Shown here piece after piece: positions 56,655-64,000 of a stretch of 64,000 nucleotides of DNA. The stretch is from positions 1,563,501-1,627,500 of the forward strand of contig NZ_CP093528.1 of the NCBI RefSeq assembly GCF_022682305.1, given 5' to 3'. Positions within the stretch are counted from its first letter, which is position 1, and every line of letters starts with the position of its first letter. The translations under genes and the position numbers were made by a program. The notes under the pieces were generated by a model. The model was not told the DNA's origin, ran no database searches, and worked only from the letters and a program-made list of their open reading frames with translations. The DNA is from Shinella zoogloeoides (GTDB lineage: Bacteria; Pseudomonadota; Alphaproteobacteria; Rhizobiales; Rhizobiaceae).

Positions 56655-57680
56655 ATGATCTGCTTGAAAGATGAGCATTTGGCGACCCCCGATCTCTCAG
56701 CGCCGCTGGCGATAGGCAACCAGACCCTGCGCAACCGCGTGGTTCTGGCGCCGATGTCCGGCGTTACGGACCTGCCGTTCCGCGATCTCGCCTGGCGTTT
56801 TGGCGCCGGCCTCGTCGTGACGGAGATGGTGGCGAGCCGGGAACTGGCGCTGAACGCCCGCGAAAGCTGGTCGCGCATCCGCAATTGCGGCATCCAGCCG
56901 CATATGGTGCAGCTTGCCGGCCGCGAGGCGCACTGGATGGCGGAAGCGGCGCGGATCGCCGAAGGCGAGGGCGCCGATATCGTCGATATCAATATGGGCT
57001 GCCCGGCCAAGAAGGTGATCGGCGGCTATTCCGGCTCCGCCCTGATGCGCGATCCGGACCACGCGCTCGGCCTGATCGAGGCGACCGTCAAGGCCGTGAA
57101 GGTGCCGGTGACGGTGAAGATGCGGCTCGGCTGGGATCATGATTCGCTGAATGCCCCGCATATCGCCTCGCGCGCCGAGGCGGCGGGCGCGGCGATGATC
57201 ACCGTGCACGGGCGCACCCGCATGCAATTCTACGAGGGTAGAGCCGATTGGGACGCGATCCGCGCGGTGCGTGATGTGCTCTCCATCCCGCTCGTCGCCA
57301 ATGGCGATGTCGATACGGCCGCGGACGCGCTGGAAATCCTGCGCCGTTCGGGCGCCGACGCCGTGATGGTCGGCCGTTCGGCGCAGGGCCGCCCCTGGCA
57401 TCCGGCTGTTCTCGCCGGCGCTTGCGCGCATCCCTCGCCGGAAGAGGTCGCGGCGCTTGCCGTGGAGCACTATCGCATGATGCTTGATTTCTACGGCGTC
57501 GAAGGTGGCCTTCGCCATGCGCGAAAACATGTCGGCTGGTATCTGGAGCGCTTCGCGCCGGCCCTGACGGGACCTGCCAAGGCCGAGATCATGACGGCGC
57601 GCGACACCGATTTCGTCGCCGGCCGGCTGGCGGAGGCCCTGCTGGGCGGCGCGGCGCAGACCCTGGGAGACGCGGCATGA
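56655..57680 (+). CDS. dusB: tRNA-dihydrouridine synthase (DusB/NifR3)
   Basis: This flavoenzyme reduces uridines in the tRNA D loop. The 341 residues contain [28 protein letters not shown], the catalytic Cys near residue 116 in [20 protein letters not shown] and [11 protein letters not shown]. In rhizobia it is known as nifR3 and heads the ntrBC operon, as here, where its stop overlaps ntrB in ATGA. The ATG at 56655 has a weak ribosome-binding site; TTG 56679 is an alternative. Confidence 0.94.
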   Translation: MICLKDEHLATPDLSAPLAIGNQTLRNRVVLAPMSGVTDLPFRDLAWRFGAGLVVTEMVASRELALNARESWSRIRNCGIQPHMVQLAGREAHWMAEAARIAEGEGADIVDINMGCPAKKVIGGYSGSALMRDPDHALGLIEATVKAVKVPVTVKMRLGWDHDSLNAPHIASRAEAAGAAMITVHGRTRMQFYEGRADWDAIRAVRDVLSIPLVANGDVDTAADALEILRRSGADAVMVGRSAQGRPWHPAVLAGACAHPSPEEVAALAVEHYRMMLDFYGVEGGLRHARKHVGWYLERFAPALTGPAKAEIMTARDTDFVAGRLAEALLGGAAQTLGDAA

Positions 57681-58825
57681 CCGGAAAGCCGGCTGACCCG
57701 AATGCGGCCAAGGCCCCGGAACTGGCGCTTGCCGTGCTCAACGCCATCCAGAACCCCGTGATCCTCGTCGATGCCGACGGGCTGATCGCCTTCGCCAACT
57801 GGGAGGCGGAATCCTTCTTCGGCGCGAGCGCCAGCCATCTCGCGCGCCACAAGGTCTCGACCTTCATTCCCTTCGGCAGCCCGCTCCTGACGCTGATCGA
57901 TCAGGTGCGCGAGCGCCGGGCGCCGGTCAACGAATACCGCGTCGATCTAAGTTCGCCGCGGCTCGGCGCGGAAAAGCTTGTCGATATCTATGTCGCGCCG
58001 GCGACGACGGAGCCGGGATCGGTGGTGGTCGTCATCCAGGAACGTTCGATGGCGGACAAGATCGATCGGCAATTGACCCATCGCACGGCCGCGCGTTCCG
58101 TGACGGGCCTTGCTTCCATGCTGGCGCACGAGATCAAGAACCCGCTCTCCGGCATTCGCGGTGCGGCGCAGCTTCTGGAAACCTCCGTCATCGACGAGGA
58201 CCGGGCGCTGACGCGCCTCATCTGCGACGAGACGGACCGTATCGTTTCGCTGGTCGATCGCATGGAGGTGTTCTCCGACGAGCGGCCGGTCGATCGTGTG
58301 CCGATCAACATCCATGCCGTGCTCGACCATGTGAAGGCTGTGGCCAAGGCCGGCTTCGGACGCAAGATCAGGATTACCGAGCTTTACGACCCGTCGCTGC
58401 CGCCGGTCTATGCCAATCGTGACCAGCTCGTGCAGGTCTTCCTCAACCTCATCAAGAACGCCTCTGAGGCCATCGGCGACCGGCCGGACGGCGAGATCCA
58501 GCTCACGACGGCCTACCGTCCCGGCATCCGCCTCTCGGTCGCCGGAACGCGTGAGAAGATATCGCTGCCGCTGGAATTCTGCGTGCACGACAACGGCCCC
58601 GGCGTGCCGGGCGATCTGCTTCCCCATCTCTTCGATCCCTTCATCACCACGAAGACCAATGGCTCCGGCCTCGGCCTCGCGCTGGTCGCCAAGATCATCG
58701 GCGGCCATGGCGGCATCGTGGAATGCGACAGCCAGGGATCGCGGACCACCTTCCGCGTGCTGATGCCGGCCTCCCGCGGCGTCAGCGAAGACGACGACAT
58801 TTCCAAGATCAAAGGACATGATTGA
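57677..58825 (+). CDS. ntrB: nitrogen regulation sensor kinase NtrB
   Basis: NtrB controls NtrC phosphorylation according to nitrogen status through PII proteins. The 382 residues have a PAS domain (about 15-125, [20 protein letters not shown]), the phosphoacceptor His151 in [12 protein letters not shown], and HATPase boxes [19 protein letters not shown] and GSGLGLALV. No membrane segment is present, as expected for a cytoplasmic sensor. Its stop overlaps the ntrC start by one base. Confidence 0.96.
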   Translation: MTGKPADPNAAKAPELALAVLNAIQNPVILVDADGLIAFANWEAESFFGASASHLARHKVSTFIPFGSPLLTLIDQVRERRAPVNEYRVDLSSPRLGAEKLVDIYVAPATTEPGSVVVVIQERSMADKIDRQLTHRTAARSVTGLASMLAHEIKNPLSGIRGAAQLLETSVIDEDRALTRLICDETDRIVSLVDRMEVFSDERPVDRVPINIHAVLDHVKAVAKAGFGRKIRITELYDPSLPPVYANRDQLVQVFLNLIKNASEAIGDRPDGEIQLTTAYRPGIRLSVAGTREKISLPLEFCVHDNGPGVPGDLLPHLFDPFITTKTNGSGLGLALVAKIIGGHGGIVECDSQGSRTTFRVLMPASRGVSEDDDISKIKGHD

Positions 58826-60279
58826 TGACAGGCGCCACAGTCCTCGTTGCCGATGACGATGCCGCGATCCGCACGGTGCTCAACCAGGCCTTGAGCCGCG
58901 CGGGATACGACGTGCGGATCACCTCCAACGCGGCGACCCTGTGGCGCTGGATCGCCGCCGGCGAGGGCGACATCGTCGTGACCGACGTGGTCATGCCCGA
59001 CGAGAACGCCTTCGACCTCCTGCCGCGCATCAAGAAGGCCCGGCCTGACCTGCCGGTGCTCGTCATGAGCGCGCAGAACACCTTCATGACGGCGATCAAG
59101 GCCTCGGAGAAGGGCGCCTACGACTATCTGCCCAAACCCTTCGACCTCACGGAATTGATCGCTATCATCGGTCGAGCCTTGTCCGAGCCGAAGCGCAAGC
59201 CCGCGCATTTCGACGACGACACGCAGGACGGCATGCCGCTCGTCGGCCGCTCGGCGGCGATGCAGGAAATCTACCGCGTGCTCGCCCGCCTGATGCAGAC
59301 GGACCTGACGCTGATGATCACCGGCGAATCGGGCACCGGCAAGGAACTCGTCGCCCGCGCGCTGCATGACTACGGCAAGCGCCGCAACGGCCCCTTCGTG
59401 GCGATCAACATGGCGGCGATCCCGCGCGACCTCATCGAATCGGAACTTTTCGGCCACGAGAAGGGCGCCTTCACCGGTGCGCAGAACCGCTCGACCGGTC
59501 GCTTCGAGCAGGCCGAGGGCGGTACGCTCTTCCTCGACGAGATCGGCGACATGCCGATGGACGCGCAGACCCGGCTTCTGCGCGTGCTCCAGCAGGGCGA
59601 ATACACCACCGTGGGCGGGCGCACGCCCATCCGCACGGATGTGCGCATCGTCGCGGCGACCAACAAGGACTTGAAGCAATCGATCAACCAGGGCCTCTTC
59701 CGTGAGGACCTCTATTACCGCCTGAACGTCGTGCCGCTGCGCCTGCCGCCGCTGCGCGATCGGGCGGAGGACATTCCCGATCTTGTGCGCCATTTCGTGC
59801 AGCAGGCGGAGAAGGAAGGGCTGGACGCCAAGCGCTTCGACCAGGAGGCGCTGGAGCTGATGAAGGCGCACCCCTGGCCGGGCAATGTGCGCGAACTGGA
59901 AAACGTCGTGCGCCGCCTGACTGCGCTTTATCCGCAGGATGTCATCACCCGTGAGATCATCGAGGCGGAGCTTCGCGCCGATATCCCCGACAGCCCCATC
60001 GAAAAGACCGTGACGCGCAGTGGTTCGCTGTCCATCTCGCAGGCCGTCGAGGAGAACATGCGCCAGTATTTCGCGAGCTTCGGCGACAGCCTTCCGCCTG
60101 CGGGCCTCTACGACCGCGTGCTCGCCGAGATGGAGTATCCGCTGATTCTCGCCGCCCTGACCGCCACGCGCGGCAACCAGATCAAGGCGGCCGACTTGCT
60201 CGGCCTCAACCGCAATACGCTGCGCAAGAAAATTCGCGAGCTTGGCGTGTCTGTGTACAGAAGTTCCCGCTCTGCTTGA
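58825..60279 (+). CDS. ntrC: nitrogen regulation response regulator NtrC
   Basis: NtrC activates sigma-54 promoters under nitrogen limitation. The 484 residues comprise a receiver (Asp54 in [10 protein letters not shown]), an AAA+ domain with Walker A GESGTGKE (167-174) and the sigma-54 contact loop GAFTGA (214-219), and a Fis-type HTH at the end ([19 protein letters not shown]). ATG 58825 has AAGGA at the right distance; a TTG one codon earlier is possible. Confidence 0.97.
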   Translation: MTGATVLVADDDAAIRTVLNQALSRAGYDVRITSNAATLWRWIAAGEGDIVVTDVVMPDENAFDLLPRIKKARPDLPVLVMSAQNTFMTAIKASEKGAYDYLPKPFDLTELIAIIGRALSEPKRKPAHFDDDTQDGMPLVGRSAAMQEIYRVLARLMQTDLTLMITGESGTGKELVARALHDYGKRRNGPFVAINMAAIPRDLIESELFGHEKGAFTGAQNRSTGRFEQAEGGTLFLDEIGDMPMDAQTRLLRVLQQGEYTTVGGRTPIRTDVRIVAATNKDLKQSINQGLFREDLYYRLNVVPLRLPPLRDRAEDIPDLVRHFVQQAEKEGLDAKRFDQEALELMKAHPWPGNVRELENVVRRLTALYPQDVITREIIEAELRADIPDSPIEKTVTRSGSLSISQAVEENMRQYFASFGDSLPPAGLYDRVLAEMEYPLILAALTATRGNQIKAADLLGLNRNTLRKKIRELGVSVYRSSRSA

Positions 60280-60479
60280 CTTTGCGGCAGGGGGCGTTGC
60301 ATTTTAGCCACAATCTGTTGCTTGAGGGTAACAGAGGGGTGGCGGCCGAATAAGTCCGTTCTTCCGGCCGTCAGGACCATGGAGGCGGATGCGGCCGGTT
60401 CTCTCAGCCGGCGCCATCCCGGACAACAAGAGATAATGCCGACGCCGAAAGGCATACGGCCGGGGAAGCGAAGCCGCAG

Positions 60480-62750
60480 ATGACGGAAGGCGATAGCCTG
60501 CTTTCGAATGAACAGGGTGGCAGCGCGGTTTCCGATCGTCGCGCCTCCTTTGCCCTGCCGGGCCTCATGCTGGCCGGCGGCGCGCTGGTTGCCGCAACGA
60601 TTTCGCTGTTCATCCTGCTCGGCCTGACACCGATCAAGCCCGAACCCAATGTCGTCATCGCTTCGGCGACGATCAATGCGCTCTTCGTCGTCGGCCTGAT
60701 GTTCCTGATCGGCCGCGAGATCCTGCGCCTGCTGCGCGCGCGCAGTCGCGGCCGCGCTGCTGCCCGCCTGCATGTGCGCATCGTGGCGCTGTTCTCCATC
60801 GTCGCCATCACGCCGGCGGTGCTCGTCGCCATCTTCGCCTCCATCACGCTCGATGTCGGCCTCGACCGCTGGTTCTCCATCCGCACCCAGTCTATCGTCA
60901 GTTCCTCGTTGAACGTCGCGCAGGCCTATGTGCTGGAGAACGCGAGCTACCTGCAGGGCCAGACGGTCTCCATGGCCAACGACCTCGAGCGCAACCGGCA
61001 GCTCTACAGCCTTGACCGTACCGGCTTCATCGACCTGATGACGCGGCAGGCGCGCGGGCGCGGCATGCTCGGCGCCTTCCTGCTGCGTGCCGACGGCTCC
61101 ACGATCCTGAAGGCCAACATCCCGACCGAGAGCCCGTTGCCGCCGATTCCGGAGGATGCCCTCAGGGCATCGGCCGCCGGACAGCCGACGCTGATCCCGC
61201 CGGGCACGACAAACCTTGTCGGCGCCATCATCAAGCTCGAGAACATCCCGAACGCCTTCCTCTACACGGTCCGCACGGTGGACCCCGAAGTCATGCGCTC
61301 CATGCGGATGATGGAGGAGAACACGGCGGAATACCGCGCACTGGAAGCCGGCCGCACGCCGCTGCAGATCGCCTTCGGCGTCCTCTATCTCGGTTTCGCG
61401 CTGATCGTGCTGCTCGCCGCCATCTGGACCGCCATCGCGGTCGCCGACCGGATCGTGCGGCCGATCCGCCAGCTCATCGGCGCGGCCGACAGCGTCGCTT
61501 CCGGCAATCTCGACGTCAGCGTGCCGGTCCGCGTGGCGGATGGCGACGTCGGCAATCTCTCGCGTACCTTCAACAAGATGATCGCCGAGATCCGCGCGCA
61601 GCAGGACCAGATCCTCGACGCCAAGGACGAGGTGGACCATCGCCGCCGCTTCATCGAGGCCGTGCTGTCCGGCGTGACGGCCGCCGTCATCGGCGTGGAG
61701 GAGGACGGGCGGATCACCATCGCCAACCTTTCTGCGGAAATCCTGCTCGGGCGCGACGTCAACGCGCTCATCGGCATGCCGCTGGCGGAAGCCGCGCCGG
61801 AGATCGCCGCCGTGCTCGCCGAAGGTTCGACGCGCTACCGCAACGACCACCGCAAGCAGATCAACATCATGCACGGTGGCAAGGAGCGGACGCTGAACGT
61901 GCAGGTGACGCGCGAGGAGGCGAAGGATGCGCAGGAATCCTATGTCGTCACCATCGACGACATCACCGACCTCGTCATCGCGCAGCGCTCGACCGCCTGG
62001 GCGGATGTGGCGCGCCGTATCGCGCACGAGATCAAGAACCCGCTGACGCCGATCCAGCTTTCCGCCGAACGCATCCGTCGCCGCTATGGCAAGCAGATCG
62101 ACCAGGAGGACCGCGCGGTCTTCGACCAGTGCACGGACACCATCGTGCGGCAGGTCGAGGATATCGGCCGCATGGTCGACGAGTTCTCGGCCTTCGCGCG
62201 CATGCCGAAGCCGACCAAGGAGCGCTCCGACCTGCGCAGTATCCTCAAGGATGCCGTGTTCCTGCGCGAGATGGGCAATACCCATGTCGTCTTCCGCAAG
62301 GAGCTGGGCGATGTGGCGCTGTCGGGTCTGTTCGACGCGCGCATGCTCGGCCAGGCTTTCGGCAATCTCATCAAGAATGCGGTGGAGGCCATCGAGGCTT
62401 TGCCGCCGGAAGCCTCGCGTGACGAGCGCAAGATTCTCGTCCGCGCCGAGGCGGACGATGCGGGACGCCGCTTCGTGGTCGATGTCATCGACAACGGCAA
62501 GGGCCTGCCGACCGAGAACCGGCATCGCATTCTCGAACCCTATATGACGATGCGCGAGAAGGGCACGGGTCTTGGCCTCGCAATCGTCAAGAAGATCATC
62601 GAAGACCACGGCGGGCAGCTCGAGCTGCATGATGCGCCTGCGGACTTCGATCACGGCCACGGGGCGATGATCCGCGTGATCCTGCCCTATGAGGAAACGG
62701 TGGCCGCCGATGCGGACAAGAAGAACAAGGAAATGAGCCATGGCCTCTGA
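60480..62750 (+). CDS. ntrY: nitrogen regulation sensor kinase NtrY
   Basis: NtrY is the membrane sensor of the second nitrogen/redox system. The 756 residues have helices near 23-45, 55-75 and 98-118, then an extracytoplasmic region to about 300, another helix (YLGFALIVLLAAIWTAIAVA), HAMP, PAS, the His516 box [20 protein letters not shown], and HATPase motifs FGNLIKNAVEA and GTGLGLAIVKK. A gap of 200 bases after ntrC may hold its own promoter. It overlaps ntrX by 11 bases. Confidence 0.95.
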   Translation: MTEGDSLLSNEQGGSAVSDRRASFALPGLMLAGGALVAATISLFILLGLTPIKPEPNVVIASATINALFVVGLMFLIGREILRLLRARSRGRAAARLHVRIVALFSIVAITPAVLVAIFASITLDVGLDRWFSIRTQSIVSSSLNVAQAYVLENASYLQGQTVSMANDLERNRQLYSLDRTGFIDLMTRQARGRGMLGAFLLRADGSTILKANIPTESPLPPIPEDALRASAAGQPTLIPPGTTNLVGAIIKLENIPNAFLYTVRTVDPEVMRSMRMMEENTAEYRALEAGRTPLQIAFGVLYLGFALIVLLAAIWTAIAVADRIVRPIRQLIGAADSVASGNLDVSVPVRVADGDVGNLSRTFNKMIAEIRAQQDQILDAKDEVDHRRRFIEAVLSGVTAAVIGVEEDGRITIANLSAEILLGRDVNALIGMPLAEAAPEIAAVLAEGSTRYRNDHRKQINIMHGGKERTLNVQVTREEAKDAQESYVVTIDDITDLVIAQRSTAWADVARRIAHEIKNPLTPIQLSAERIRRRYGKQIDQEDRAVFDQCTDTIVRQVEDIGRMVDEFSAFARMPKPTKERSDLRSILKDAVFLREMGNTHVVFRKELGDVALSGLFDARMLGQAFGNLIKNAVEAIEALPPEASRDERKILVRAEADDAGRRFVVDVIDNGKGLPTENRHRILEPYMTMREKGTGLGLAIVKKIIEDHGGQLELHDAPADFDHGHGAMIRVILPYEETVAADADKKNKEMSHGL

Positions 62751-64000
62751 TATTCTTGTGGTGGACGACGAGGAGGACATCCGCGAGATCGTCTCCGGCA
62801 TCCTTTCCGACGAGGGGCATGAAACGCGCACCGCCTTCGACAGCGACAGTGCGCTCGCCGCCATCAGCGATCGCGTGCCGCGCCTCGTCTTCCTCGACAT
62901 CTGGATGCAGGGCAGCAAGCTCGACGGCCTCGCGCTGCTCGACGAGATCAAGAGCCGCCATCCGGACCTCCCGGTGGTGATGATCTCCGGCCACGGCAAT
63001 ATAGAGACCGCCGTTTCGGCGATCCGGCGCGGCGCCTACGATTTCATCGAGAAGCCCTTCAAGGCCGACCGGCTGATCCTGATCGCCGAGCGGGCGCTGG
63101 AAAATTCCAAGCTGCGCCGCGAGGTGACGGAACTGAAGAAGCGCTCGGGCGATCCGGCCGAGCTGATCGGCACCTCCGTCGCCGTCTCGCAGCTTCGCCA
63201 GAACATCGAGAAGGTCTCCCCGACCAACAGTCGCATCATGATCCTCGGCCCCTCCGGCTCCGGCAAGGAACTGGTGGCGCGCATGATCCACCGCAAGTCC
63301 AGCCGCGCGGGCGGGCCGTTCGTCGTGCTGAATGCGGCGGCGATCACCCCGGAGCGCATGGAGATCGCGCTGTTCGGCACGGAGGGCACGCCCGGCCAGC
63401 CACGCCGGACGGGCGCACTGGAAGAGGCCCATGGCGGCATCCTCTATCTCGACGAGATCGGCGAGATGCCGCGCGAGACGCAGAACAAGATTCTCCGCGT
63501 GCTGGTCGATCAGCAGTTCGAGCGCGTCGGCGGCTCCAAGCGGGTGAAGGTCGATGTGCGCATCATCTCCTCCACGGCCTACAATCTGGAAAGCCTGATC
63601 GCCGAGGGTGGCTTCCGCGAGGACCTCTACCATCGCCTCGCCGTGGTGCCTGTGCGCGTGCCGCCGCTTGCCGAACGCCGCGAGGACATCCCGTTCCTCG
63701 TCGACATGTTCATGCGGCAGGTCAGCGAGCAGGCCGGCATCCGCTCGCGCAAGATCGGCGACGATGCGCTGGCCGTCCTGCAGGCGCACGACTGGCCTGG
63801 CAACATCCGCCAGCTTCGCAACAATATCGAGCGCCTGATGATCCTCGCACGCAGCGACGGTCCTGACACGCCGATCACCGCCGACATGCTGCCGACGGAA
63901 GTCGGCGACATGCTGCCGAAGATCTCCACGCAGGGCGATCAGCACATCATGACCCTGCCGTTACGCGAGGCGCGCGAAATGTTCGAGCGCGATTACCTCA
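62740..64000 (+). CDS. ntrX: response regulator NtrX (cut by window end)
   Basis: The visible 420 residues begin MASDILVVDDEEDIREIVSG, overlapping the end of ntrY. The receiver has Asp53 (LVFLDIWMQG), the AAA+ domain has Walker A GPSGSGKE (170-177), and Walker B GGILYLDEIGEM is present. The GAFTGA loop found in sigma-54 activators is replaced by GTEGTPGQPRRTGAL (about 213-227), so contact with sigma-54 is doubtful. The DNA-binding end lies beyond the window. Confidence 0.95.
   Translation, partial: MASDILVVDDEEDIREIVSGILSDEGHETRTAFDSDSALAAISDRVPRLVFLDIWMQGSKLDGLALLDEIKSRHPDLPVVMISGHGNIETAVSAIRRGAYDFIEKPFKADRLILIAERALENSKLRREVTELKKRSGDPAELIGTSVAVSQLRQNIEKVSPTNSRIMILGPSGSGKELVARMIHRKSSRAGGPFVVLNAAAITPERMEIALFGTEGTPGQPRRTGALEEAHGGILYLDEIGEMPRETQNKILRVLVDQQFERVGGSKRVKVDVRIISSTAYNLESLIAEGGFREDLYHRLAVVPVRVPPLAERREDIPFLVDMFMRQVSEQAGIRSRKIGDDALAVLQAHDWPGNIRQLRNNIERLMILARSDGPDTPITADMLPTEVGDMLPKISTQGDQHIMTLPLREAREMFERDYL

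Noticed and set aside
60108..62999. A 963-codon open frame on the minus strand
   Set aside because: It is antisense to ntrC-ntrY and has no recognisable domain.

Overview
The window is about 64 kb of GC-rich chromosome from an alphaproteobacterium, almost certainly a member of the Rhizobiaceae (Rhizobium/Ensifer/Shinella-like; the genus cannot be fixed from this sequence). The reasons are the fused secDF, the fused ispDF, pyruvate dehydrogenase E1-beta with its own lipoyl domain, the dusB-ntrB-ntrC-ntrY-ntrX string, DUF1127 genes beside sRNAs with CCTCCTCCC loops, and an NDUFS4-type complex I subunit. Nearly everything is housekeeping. I found no prophage, insertion sequence, plasmid gene or CRISPR array.

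Layout. 1-7100: tatABC, serS, then surE-pcm-(unknown gene)-nlpD, with a strong hairpin between tatA and tatB and a large palindrome before the unknown gene. 7100-14330: a DUF815 ATPase, then yajC-secDF followed by two genes related to mitochondrial complex I assembly factors (NDUFAF3- and NDUFAF6-like), a small membrane protein with a His/Cys cluster, and trmFO. 14390-15800 (minus strand): two 47-residue DUF1127 genes and two tandem sRNA genes of the alpha-r14 (NfeR1-like) type; three promoters here share the 10-mer TTGCACTGCA. 16048-19670: a DUF2157/GDYXXLXY pair, tRNA-Leu and tig. 19700-25530 (minus): sthA, radC, map, sfsA, phaC. 25650-30663: a small lipoprotein, an aminotransferase, hom and recJ. 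30699-31236: three tandem tRNA-Glu genes, each with its own promoter. 31334-43533: mixed small loci, including a DUF882 lipoprotein, glyoxalase, two-domain cold-shock protein, NDUFS4 between two tRNAs, a GT21-like glycosyltransferase, a GlxA-type regulator divergent from a cysteine hydrolase, and a protein kinase-Usp fusion next to a phosphoesterase. 43535-57000: kdsA, eno, ftsB, the pyruvate dehydrogenase operon with a GDSL esterase inside it, lipA, a coq10-like gene, and cinA/ispDF on the minus strand. 56655-64000: dusB and the two nitrogen-responsive two-component systems; ntrX is cut by the window end.

How the genes fit together. Several clusters concern the envelope and respiration: Tat and Sec export, SecDF with complex I assembly factors, NDUFS4, a Coq10-like protein, the PDH complex with lipA supplying its lipoyl groups, and an NlpD-like amidase activator. 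The least ordinary segment is 14.4-15.8 kb, an RNA-regulatory locus that conventional gene calling would largely report as empty.
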